From: DASRDE01 sp035652755
GTDB lineage: Bacteria > Vulcanimicrobiota > Vulcanimicrobiia > Vulcanimicrobiales > Vulcanimicrobiaceae
Assembly: GCA_035652755.1 (NCBI GenBank)
Contig: DASRDE010000323.1
Span: forward strand, 1-8,547
Direction of reading: 5' to 3'
Length of the DNA: 8,547 nucleotides
Part shown: piece after piece, positions 1 through 6,028 of the stretch
Numbering within the stretch: position 1 is the stretch's first letter
Layout of the letters: every line of letters starts with the position of its first letter
The notes under the pieces: generated by a model
Databases searched by the model: none
Told to the model about the DNA's origin: nothing
The model's input: only the letters and a program-made list of their open reading frames with translations
Program-made: the position numbers and the translations under genes

Positions 1-922
1 CAACCAAGACGCGTTTCACGCCAAGTACGGGGGCATCGTGCCGGAGATCGCCAGCCGTCAGCACGTCGCGCTGCTCTCTGCTGCGGTTGAAGACGCGGCC
101 GGGCGCGCGGGCGTGGCGCTCGAAGACGTCGACGGGATCGCTGTTACGCGCGGCCCTGGACTGATCGGCAGCCTGGTCGTCGGCGTTGCCGCCGCGAAGG
201 GCTTGGCCTTTTCGCTTCGCAAACCGTTGTACGGCATCAACCACCTGCACGGGCATATCTTCGCGGCATTTCTGGATCGCGACGACGTGCCGCAGTATCC
301 GTTTCTCGTGCTGCTCGTCTCGGGCGGCCACTCGCAACTCGTGGAAGTGGAGTCGCCCTCGTCGATGCGCATCGTAGGCCGCACGAAAGACGACGCGGCC
401 GGTGAGGCGTACGACAAGACTGCGCGCTTGCTTGGGCTGGGTTTTCCGGGAGGGCCGGCGCTCGACAAGCTCGCGCGCGGCGGCGATCCCGCGGCGTACG
501 ACTTTCCGCGCCACAAGAGCGCCGATTCGCTGGACATGTCGTTCTCCGGCTTAAAAACCGCCGTGCGGTACTTCATCGAATCGCCGGACGGTGCGGCGGC
601 GTCCAAGGAAGACGTCGCGGCGTCTTTTCAGCAAGCCGTGGTCGACGTGCTCATGGATCGCGTCGAGCAAGCCTTCGAACGCGGCGCATACACGGGCGTC
701 GTGCTCTCGGGCGGCGTGGCGGCGAACTCGGCTTTGCAGGCAGCGCTTTCCGACTGGGCACGGAACGCGGGCGTGCCGGCATTCATTCCGCCGCCGAAAT
801 ATTGCACCGACAACGCCGCGATGATCGCGGCGGCGGCCTATTATCAGCGCGACCTTGCGCTTGCGGATCCGCTGAGACTATCGGCGGACCCGAACCTGCC
901 GTTTATTTTCCGTTCGGCGTAA
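1..922 (+). CDS. tsaD: tRNA N6-adenosine threonylcarbamoyltransferase TsaD, 5'-truncated by the window edge
   Basis: TsaD transfers threonylcarbamoyl from TC-AMP to A37 of ANN-decoding tRNAs in the cytoplasm, working with TsaB/TsaE and downstream of TsaC. The frame is open from base 2 (N-Q-D-A-F-H...), so the gene starts outside the window; the first in-window GTG at 38 is an internal Val of the conserved GGIVPEIASRQH segment, not a start. 306 residues are visible against about 340 usual, so roughly 35 are missing, including the N-terminal ASKHA nucleotide-binding strand. Visible hallmarks, numbered from base 2: metal-binding HxxxH (NHLHGH, His81 and His85), VSGGHSQL, DDAAGEAYDK, SFSGLKTAV, the nucleotide-binding SGGVAANSAL loop, and CTDNAAMIA with the metal-ligand Asp near residue 270. 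The TAA at 920-922 lies inside the 3' end of the convergent lipoprotein gene. Nothing looks degenerate; this should be the functional housekeeping copy. Confidence 0.97.
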   Translation, partial: NQDAFHAKYGGIVPEIASRQHVALLSAAVEDAAGRAGVALEDVDGIAVTRGPGLIGSLVVGVAAAKGLAFSLRKPLYGINHLHGHIFAAFLDRDDVPQYPFLVLLVSGGHSQLVEVESPSSMRIVGRTKDDAAGEAYDKTARLLGLGFPGGPALDKLARGGDPAAYDFPRHKSADSLDMSFSGLKTAVRYFIESPDGAAASKEDVAASFQQAVVDVLMDRVEQAFERGAYTGVVLSGGVAANSALQAALSDWARNAGVPAFIPPPKYCTDNAAMIAAAAYYQRDLALADPLRLSADPNLPFIFRSA

Positions 923-2288
923 AGTCGTAGTACGTGCCGGTTCCAAAATCGCCGACGAGCACTCCGCCGTTGACGACGGCAATTCCGGCATACACGGTCG
1001 CGTTCACCGGGTACGACCAGAGCGTCTTTCCGGTCGCGGGGTCCAAACCCCAAATAGTATTATTGAATGCGGCGTACACCACGCCGTTCGATACTACGGG
1101 CGACGTGATTTCCGACCATTGCCCGCTGCCCTCGTACACGGGAAGCGACCACGCGACCGAGCCGTCCGAGAGGTTCACCGCCTCGAACTGGCCGCAGAGC
1201 TGCCCTTTGCTGCACTGCGGCGGAATTTGCTCGGTCGGAATGAAGAGCCGCACGCCGTCGGTTGCCGACGAGCCGACGGCCGCGCCGGTATTCGTATGCC
1301 ACAGCAACTTGCCGGACGGATCGATCGCGTACGTGTACCCGTCTTTTCCGGTGTCCACGATCGTGTTATTGACGTAAAGCGGCGTCGCCCCGAAATCGAC
1401 GTCGTTCCCGGGACCGACGACCGACTGCACCGCCCAATCGACGTGCATGACCGGCTTTGACGGATTCACGTGCAGGATCGCGTCGGCGTATGGAAACGGT
1501 TTGATGATCGTGGCACATTCGTTGCCGGTCGCAACGTACAGATTGTTCGACGGATCGAGCATGGGCGAGGCCCAAACGTCCGCGCCGGTCAGCCCCTTGG
1601 GCGCAAGGTTCAGCGAAGAAACGAGCTTACCGGTGGCGGCAGAAACGCCCACGAACTGCTTGTTGGGATCGCACTCGTTCTTATTTTCGTCCTTGTCGCC
1701 GTTGCCCACGTAGACGACGCCTTTGTACAGCAGCGGCGAGCTTTCGATCTCCGAACCGTTGGGCGCATTATACGCCCACTTGGCTTTACCGGTCGCCGCG
1801 TCGATCGCGAGCAGCTGCGAGGGCGACGAACCGTTCGTCCCGCCTTTATCGCCTACATACAGCGTGTTGGTCGACGTGTCGTAGTACGGCGTGCTGATGA
1901 AGGGGCCGTTGCCTTTGAACGTCCACACCTGCGTGCCGTCGGCGATCTTCCACGCGTTCAAATTTCCCGCCAGGTCGCCTTGGTAGATGATCCCGTTGAC
2001 GACGACGGCGCTCGCGAAGACGCCCGGAGTCGACTTGGTCCACTTGGGCGCCAGCGTCCCGACGTTCTGCGCGGTGATGGCCGTCTGGTACGGGTTCTCG
2101 CCGGTACGCTGGTCGTTGCGCCGAAACTCCGGCCAATCGTTGCCGTTCGTATCGGTTCGCGCGCCCGGTTCGGACGCGGCTCGGCCCGAGAGCCCGGCTC
2201 CGGTCACGGCGGGCGCCGCGCCCCTTCCGCCGCAGCCCGCAAGCAGCGAGCAACAGATTAGCGCAACGGCAATAGACGAACGCGTCAT
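903..2288 (-). CDS. PQQ-repeat (WD40-like) beta-propeller lipoprotein
   Basis: The product is 461 residues. A short N-terminus, hydrophobic core and lipobox L16-A-G-C19 followed by Gly-Gly predict signal peptidase II processing and membrane anchoring outside the cytoplasm. After a roughly 30-residue Gly/Ala/Thr tether comes N-D-W-P-E-F-R-R, the usual opening of this family, then about seven PQQ-type blades marked by A/D-x-x-[ST]-G-x-x-x-W motifs. Clear ones are near residues 110-124 (ADGTQVWTF), 159-173 (ATGKAKWAY), 318-332 (PSGKLLWHT), 368-382 (SDGSVAWSL) and 412-426 (ATGKTLWSY). Cys359 and Cys365 may form a disulfide. It is a single propeller with no cytochrome c domain or CxxCH, so dehydrogenase activity is not supported; ligand binding or a scaffold role is equally possible. 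ATG at 2288 is backed by a GAGGGGG Shine-Dalgarno 7 nt upstream. The last 20 bp overlap tsaD tail to tail. The exact role is unknown. Confidence 0.85.
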   Translation of the reverse strand: MTRSSIAVALICCSLLAGCGGRGAAPAVTGAGLSGRAASEPGARTDTNGNDWPEFRRNDQRTGENPYQTAITAQNVGTLAPKWTKSTPGVFASAVVVNGIIYQGDLAGNLNAWKIADGTQVWTFKGNGPFISTPYYDTSTNTLYVGDKGGTNGSSPSQLLAIDAATGKAKWAYNAPNGSEIESSPLLYKGVVYVGNGDKDENKNECDPNKQFVGVSAATGKLVSSLNLAPKGLTGADVWASPMLDPSNNLYVATGNECATIIKPFPYADAILHVNPSKPVMHVDWAVQSVVGPGNDVDFGATPLYVNNTIVDTGKDGYTYAIDPSGKLLWHTNTGAAVGSSATDGVRLFIPTEQIPPQCSKGQLCGQFEAVNLSDGSVAWSLPVYEGSGQWSEITSPVVSNGVVYAAFNNTIWGLDPATGKTLWSYPVNATVYAGIAVVNGGVLVGDFGTGTYYDFTPNGK

Positions 2289-2362
2289 CGCACGGCCCCC
2301 TCAGAACGCCAGAGGGCATACCCGTTCGCCGCGCACCGTGTCCAGCCTTGAGCCGATTGCGC

Positions 2363-2391
2363 TTGACCCTGGGCTCCGGCCGTGCTATTGT
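2363..2391 (+). promoter_or_regulatory. Candidate sigma70-type promoter for hom-metX
   Basis: TTGACC at 2363-2368 (five of six to TTGACA) is followed by exactly 17 bp and TATTGT at 2386-2391 (four of six to TATAAT). Transcription would start around 2398, giving a leader of about 42 nt before the hom ATG. The spacing and -35 are good and the position is right. It remains a by-eye match in GC-rich DNA. Confidence 0.45.
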
Positions 2392-2423
2392 TGCCGCTAT
2401 CTTTTTCCTCGCTTTCCCATCGC

Positions 2424-2432
2424 AAAAGGAGG
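2424..2432 (+). promoter_or_regulatory. Strong Shine-Dalgarno deciding the hom start
   Basis: AAAAGGAGG lies 7 nt upstream of ATG 2440. The reading frame stays open far upstream, into antisense sequence of the lipoprotein gene, so this site together with the family N-terminus (nucleotide-binding glycine loop starting about residue 11) decides the start. Confidence 0.85.
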
Positions 2433-2439
2433 CCCGAGG

Positions 2440-3507
2440 ATGGAATCGACCGTTGGTATCGCGCTGCTCGGGCGCGGGACCGTCGGCGGCGGAGTCGCCG
2501 CCTTACTCCAGCAGCGCCGCGCTCACATCGAGCGCCGAGGCGGCACCCGGTACGAACTGCTCGGCGTGGCCGATCGCACCCGCGATCCGGTCGCGCTGGT
2601 CGACGACCCGCGAACGGATCTGGTCATCGAATGCATGGGCGGGACCGAAATCGCGCTCGAGTGCATCGAACGCGCGCTCGAAGCCCGCAAGCACGTGGTG
2701 ACGGCGAATAAAGACGCCGTGGCCACGCAGGGCCCGCGCCTGCGCGCATTGGCTGCCGCCAAAGGCGTGACGCTGCGTTACGAGGCCTCGGTCGCAAGCG
2801 CGGTTCCCATCGTGACCACGCTCGACCACGCCCTGGCCGGCGACGAAGTACTCGAGATCGGCGGCGTGCTCAACGGCACGTGCAACTTCATCCTCGACAC
2901 GATGCGCGAAGGCCGCACCTTCGGCGAGGCCCTATTTCAAGCGCAGCAAGCCGGCTATGCGGAAGCGGACCCGCGGAGCGACGTCGACGGAATCGATGCG
3001 GCACACAAACTGGCGATTCTAATACAGCACGCGTTTGGGCAAGCCGTGACGTCACCGCACATACCGCGCAGCGGCATCAGGGGTACGACGTCCGCGGCCG
3101 TGCGGCGTGCTCGCCAGCACGGCTACGAATTGAAATTGATCGCGCATGCCGAGCGGACTGCCCGCGGAATTCGCGCGCAAGTCGGGCCCGTGCTCGTTCC
3201 GTTCAACCATCCATTCGCGCGCTGCAAAGGCGTCGAAAACGTCGTGCGAGTCGTCGGCGCATCTTCGGGAACGCTGCTTTTCAGCGGGCCGGGCGCGGGC
3301 CGGGACGCGGCAGCCGCGGCGGTCGTCGGCGATGTCATCGCGGCGCTTCGCGCGATCGCCGAACGTCATGCGGAACGGCGGAGTGTACCGGCGTTCGCAG
3401 CCGAACCCGTCGAACCGTTCTTCCAAGAACTGCCGCTCTTTGCCGGCTATCCGGTCTTCGGCGCGCATTTGGTCCGCGTGCAGACCCGCCGCGCGGTCGG
3501 ATGTTGA
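2440..3507 (+). CDS. hom: Homoserine dehydrogenase, short form without ACT domain
   Basis: It reduces L-aspartate-4-semialdehyde to L-homoserine with NAD(P)H, the branch step to Met and Thr, in the cytoplasm. The product is 355 residues. The N-terminal Rossmann domain has GRGTVGGGV (residues 11-19), the ECMGGTE turn near 64-70 and TANKDA with Lys91. The catalytic domain has GGVLNGTCNFIL (141-152) and the signature YAEADPRSDVDGIDAAHKL, with Glu175, Asp186 and the catalytic-type Lys190. It closes with SGPGAGRDAAAAAVVGDVI near 282-300. The typical bacterial enzyme is about 430 residues with a C-terminal ACT domain for threonine feedback; here the protein stops about 55 residues after the GPGAG motif, so that domain is missing. 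The stop overlaps the metX start by 7 bp, indicating translational coupling and a methionine-directed operon. Confidence 0.96.
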   Translation: MESTVGIALLGRGTVGGGVAALLQQRRAHIERRGGTRYELLGVADRTRDPVALVDDPRTDLVIECMGGTEIALECIERALEARKHVVTANKDAVATQGPRLRALAAAKGVTLRYEASVASAVPIVTTLDHALAGDEVLEIGGVLNGTCNFILDTMREGRTFGEALFQAQQAGYAEADPRSDVDGIDAAHKLAILIQHAFGQAVTSPHIPRSGIRGTTSAAVRRARQHGYELKLIAHAERTARGIRAQVGPVLVPFNHPFARCKGVENVVRVVGASSGTLLFSGPGAGRDAAAAAVVGDVIAALRAIAERHAERRSVPAFAAEPVEPFFQELPLFAGYPVFGAHLVRVQTRRAVGC

Positions 3508-4496
3508 ACGAACACACTGTCGAGATCGGCACGCTCGAGCTCTCCGAAGGCGGATGCTTGAGCTCGGTTCGTCAATTCGTCACGACGCTGGGCGATCCGC
3601 GCAATCCCGCGGTCTTCATTCCGCACGCGCTCACCGGAAACAGCCGTCCTTCCGAATGGTGGGCCGGCTTGGTGGGTGAAGGGCGCACGATAGACCCTGC
3701 GCGTCATTTTATCGTCGGAATCAACGCGCTGGGCAGTTGTTACGGCTCGACGGGTCCCGCCGACGTCGATCCGTTTCCGTATATTACGGTGCGCGACGTC
3801 GTCGCCGCGCAACGAAGAGCGCTCGACGCGTTGGGCATCGGCCAGATCGCTCTCGCGATCGGCGCGTCGCTGGGAGGCATGCAGGCCCTCCAGTGGGCAT
3901 TGGACGAGCCGCAGCGCGTGCGCGCTGCAATTATCGTGGGCGCGCACGACCATCACTCGGCAATGGGCGTCGCGCTCAACGCGCTGCAGCGCGAGGCCAT
4001 CGCGCTCGAACCGGCCGGCGGCTTGCGCCTGGCGCGCAAAATTGCCATGCTTTCGTACAAGAGCGACGCGCTGCTGCGGCGGCGTCACGACCGCCGCGCC
4101 GATCGCAAGCAGCGCTTCCGTTTCGACGTCGAGGGCTACCTGGAGCATCAGGCCGAGCGTCTGCAAGCGCGCATGGATCCGCGCAGCTACGCCGTGCTCA
4201 CGCAGGTCATGGACTCGTTCGACGTGCGCGATCGGATCAAAAAAACAGACGCGGCCCACGGGCCGCGCCTGCTCTTCGTCGGCATTAGTTCGGATTGGCT
4301 CTTTTTACCCTCGGACGTACTGGCCGCGGCCGACCGCTTTGCTCGCGCCGGTTACGATTCCGGTTACGTCGAGCTGCACTCGGATCACGGCCACGACGCG
4401 TTTTTAGCCGAACCCGAACTGCTCGCTTCGCTGATCGCGCCGTGGCTCGCGCAGCGCGATCACTGGCACCCGTTCTCCGTCGTCTTCAACACGTAG
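3501..4496 (+). CDS. metX: Homoserine O-acetyltransferase (MetX family), compact form
   Basis: An alpha/beta-hydrolase-fold transferase that O-acylates homoserine with an acyl-CoA, the committed step towards methionine by direct sulfhydrylation or via cystathionine. The product is 331 residues. Motifs: HALTGN near 42, INALGSCYGSTGPADVDP (74-91), nucleophile elbow GASLGGMQ with Ser123, Asp265 in SSDWLF, and His298 in HGHDAFL. All three triad members are present. It is about 30-50 residues shorter than common MetX proteins. The loop after STGPADVDP lacks the usual TGxPYG insertion, and the lid segment after NALQREAI is shortened. ATG 3501 overlaps the hom stop as ATGTTGA; only weak Shine-Dalgarno-like sequence precedes it, so translation is probably coupled to hom. 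Acetyl rather than succinyl specificity is the family default and cannot be proven from sequence by eye. The last 37 bp overlap the convergent lipoprotein gene. Confidence 0.94.
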   Translation: MLNEHTVEIGTLELSEGGCLSSVRQFVTTLGDPRNPAVFIPHALTGNSRPSEWWAGLVGEGRTIDPARHFIVGINALGSCYGSTGPADVDPFPYITVRDVVAAQRRALDALGIGQIALAIGASLGGMQALQWALDEPQRVRAAIIVGAHDHHSAMGVALNALQREAIALEPAGGLRLARKIAMLSYKSDALLRRRHDRRADRKQRFRFDVEGYLEHQAERLQARMDPRSYAVLTQVMDSFDVRDRIKKTDAAHGPRLLFVGISSDWLFLPSDVLAAADRFARAGYDSGYVELHSDHGHDAFLAEPELLASLIAPWLAQRDHWHPFSVVFNT

Positions 4497-5893
4497 GCGT
4501 CGAGCGGCGCGACGGGCAGCGGATTGGTGACCGTTCGCCCGGTCAAGTCCGTGTACTGGTGGCTGGGAAGCGTCACGGTTTCGGTCGGACCGCCGGTGTA
4601 GTTGTTGTTCACGACGACGTAGCCGTGTGAGAACTGCCGCGCATAGGTGAGCGCCTGATACCCCAGCGGTTCGGTATACTCCCCGCACGGCGTACCAATG
4701 TTCAGTTTGTACGCCGGATAGTAGGAGTATTTCTGACCGCCCGACGGCGACATGAACAGCGCGGCGCCGCCCTCGTTGCCGAGCTCGTAGGTCGCGATGC
4801 CGAACTCTTTTTGCGATTTGGTCAAGAACTTCTCGCACGGCGAACCGTCGTTCTTGCAGAAGTAGTCGACGTCCATGTACGCGACGTGATTGGTCTGCGC
4901 GTACTGCATGTACTGGATAATCTCGGGGACGTTCGCGCGAAAGCGATCGAAGTTGGTGAAGCTGGCTTCGTACGTGAGCGCGTCGACGTGCGTGACGATC
5001 GCCTGCTCGTTGGGGTCGCCCGGAATTCCGATCGGATGGTTCACGAGCAGCTTCATCCCGTTTTGGTGCAGAATGGGTTCGACCTGTTCGACCCAATTGA
5101 CCAAATCCGCGATGAAGTTGGGGTCTGCATAGCCTGCGCCGTTCGCGGGATTTCCGTTCGGACCGGAGTAGCGGCGGACGAAGTTGTTGTTTTGGTCGAA
5201 GATACCGCAGCCGTACCAGCCGTCCGAACCGTAATTCTGTCCGGGGTCGTTCTGCCCGAGCAGCGAGTTCGGGCCGCCCAGGTAGTTGCCGAATGTGATG
5301 TTGTCGGCGGCCAGTGCGTTATAGCCGTTGGCCTTCAGATACGGAATCTCGACCGACATCTGATACTGAATGACGGCCGGGTTATGAATGTCGAGCGGAA
5401 CATCGGGGAAGCCGTCGTCGCGCGCTACCCACTGCTGACCGTTCGGCAGCGGATTGCCCGACGAGTCGCAGGCGTACATGATCCAATCCGGGTGGTTCTG
5501 CTGCCACCACGTCAGATTGTGTCCCGACGCCACGCTGTCGTCATTGAACGGCATAAAGTACCGCGACAGGATCATGTTCGGGTTCTTGCCGGGTGCCTGG
5601 TTCCAATACTGCGGAAAGAACGCGCCCCAAACGAGGTCTTCGTAAGGTGCCTCGTTGTCGATGTCTTGCTGCGACATCTTCAGATCGATGATCTGCATCG
5701 GGTCGACCCGGCCGGTACTGTCGGGAAGGATCGTCGTCGCGGGCGTGTAGGTGGCCTGCGGCGCGGGCAGGCGCGATCCGGCGGCCTGGAGCGTTCCGCC
5801 GGGGTTGGAGGCGGGCGGGTTTCCACCCGCGCCGCCGCACGCGGTCAAAAGACCGGCGGCAATTGAAAAAAGGAGCGCTTTGCGAGCAAACAC
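4460..5893 (-). CDS. Predicted secreted TIM-barrel glycoside hydrolase-like lipoprotein, copy A
   Basis: The product is 477 residues from the GTG at 5891-5893. A TTG at 5914 in the same frame would add seven residues but is not preferred, because the GTG aligns exactly with the start of the downstream-lying paralogue (copy B) and puts the lipobox cysteine (L-T-A-C) at residue 19 in both. A Gly/Pro/Ala tether of about 40 residues follows. The body alternates strands and helices as in a (beta/alpha)8 barrel, then ends in a small beta-sandwich-like region (YARQFSHGYVVVNNN... to the C-terminus), typical of glycosidases. Candidate catalytic acids, by position at strand ends, are Asp197 (LAADN) and Glu309 (TYEASF). 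Six cysteines are conserved with copy B. The nearest families from memory are the uncharacterised GHL15-type and GH114-like barrels; I do not recognise it precisely and the substrate is unknown. No Shine-Dalgarno precedes the start. The 3' end overlaps metX by 37 bp. Confidence 0.75.
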   Translation of the reverse strand: MFARKALLFSIAAGLLTACGGAGGNPPASNPGGTLQAAGSRLPAPQATYTPATTILPDSTGRVDPMQIIDLKMSQQDIDNEAPYEDLVWGAFFPQYWNQAPGKNPNMILSRYFMPFNDDSVASGHNLTWWQQNHPDWIMYACDSSGNPLPNGQQWVARDDGFPDVPLDIHNPAVIQYQMSVEIPYLKANGYNALAADNITFGNYLGGPNSLLGQNDPGQNYGSDGWYGCGIFDQNNNFVRRYSGPNGNPANGAGYADPNFIADLVNWVEQVEPILHQNGMKLLVNHPIGIPGDPNEQAIVTHVDALTYEASFTNFDRFRANVPEIIQYMQYAQTNHVAYMDVDYFCKNDGSPCEKFLTKSQKEFGIATYELGNEGGAALFMSPSGGQKYSYYPAYKLNIGTPCGEYTEPLGYQALTYARQFSHGYVVVNNNYTGGPTETVTLPSHQYTDLTGRTVTNPLPVAPLDAYVLKTTENGCQ

Positions 5894-5898
5894 CGGAT

Positions 5899-5935
5899 AG
5901 CGTATCGCGCGCAAGCATCGCGCGAGAACGGCCGA
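5899..5935 (-). promoter_or_regulatory. Promoter-like footprint of copy A, shared with copy B
   Basis: Read on the minus strand, TCGGCCGTTCTCGC (5922-5935) is followed by exactly 17 bp and TACGCT (5899-5904), which ends 5 bp before the GTG start. The same two elements with the same 17-bp and 5-bp gaps occur upstream of copy B, while the 17-bp spacers match at only about 7 positions. TACGCT fits the TANNNT form of a -10. Its closeness to the GTG and the lack of a Shine-Dalgarno suggest a leaderless or nearly leaderless transcript. Confidence 0.5.
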
Positions 5936-5947
5936 CCAGCGCGTTAC

Positions 5948-5967
5948 TTTAGGACTTCCGTCCGTGA
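5948..5967. promoter_or_regulatory. DosR/NarL-like palindromic operator candidate upstream of copy A
   Basis: The core GGACTTCCGTCC (5952-5963) is a GGAC-N4-GTCC dyad. Aligned to the mycobacterial DosR consensus TTSGGGACTWWAGTCCCSAA, the 20 bases match at 13 positions by hand count. It ends 58 bp upstream of the GTG; the corresponding site before copy B is 59 bp upstream. The binding protein is not in the window. Confidence 0.4.
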
Positions 5968-6028
5968 CCTGCGTCCATCACCGTCAGCAGGCGTACCGTC
6001 CATTTGCACTAGCCGGCGGTCTCTCGCA

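Larger units (their letters stand above)
2289..2439. other. Divergent intergenic region between the propeller lipoprotein and hom
   Basis: This 151-bp gap is the largest non-coding stretch in the window. It holds the start signals of both flanking genes: GAGGGGG for the leftward lipoprotein (2296-2302 on the + strand) and AAAAGGAGG for hom (2424-2432), plus a hom promoter candidate at 2363-2391. The hom leader implied by that promoter is only about 40 nt, too short for a SAM riboswitch or T-box. No palindromic operator was recognised here, and the GGAC-N4-GTCC element found upstream of the tandem lipoproteins is absent. Confidence 0.7.
5894..6028. other. Intergenic region between the two tandem lipoprotein genes
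   Basis: 135 bp. The part nearest copy A carries its regulatory footprint (-10-like TACGCT, 14-bp shared block, palindrome), ending about 5967. The remaining ~60 bp next to the copy B stop contain only a weak 5-bp inverted repeat (5968-5972 with 5987-5991), with no T-tract. I see no terminator, so read-through from copy B into copy A is possible. Confidence 0.6.

Noticed and set aside
2315..2344. Minus-strand promoter for the propeller lipoprotein: TGGACA, 18 bp, TATGCC
   Set aside because: The -10 matches only three of six positions; the location is right but the match is too weak to list as a feature.
1987..2439. In-frame extension of hom far upstream into the lipoprotein gene
   Set aside because: The extension is antisense to a supported gene, has no family similarity, and the AAAAGGAGG site 7 nt before ATG 2440 plus the Rossmann-motif position fix the start.
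2398..2439. SAM riboswitch or T-box leader upstream of the methionine operon
   Set aside because: The leader implied by the promoter candidate is about 42 nt and no multi-helix fold or T-box motif is visible.
2880..3500. In-frame upstream extension of metX inside hom
   Set aside because: It is an Arg-rich out-of-frame reading of hom; the MetX family N-terminus starts at the ATG 3501 segment.
4811..5866. Long plus-strand open frame (about 350 codons) opposite copy A, with similar ones opposite copy B (6455-7498) and the propeller gene (1470-2261)
   Set aside because: They are rich in Arg/Val/Asp without recognisable motifs and mirror strongly supported genes with lipoboxes and conserved cores; antisense frames stay open in GC-rich DNA because of codon bias.
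5968..5991. Inverted repeat CCTGC...GCAGG as a terminator after copy B
   Set aside because: Only a 5-bp stem with a 14-nt loop and no T-tract; not convincing as an intrinsic terminator.
5991..6001. 11-bp sequence GCGTACCGTCC repeated at 7538-7548
   Set aside because: The two copies sit at different positions relative to the paralogous starts, so they are not part of the aligned footprint; a chance match or a duplication remnant is enough.
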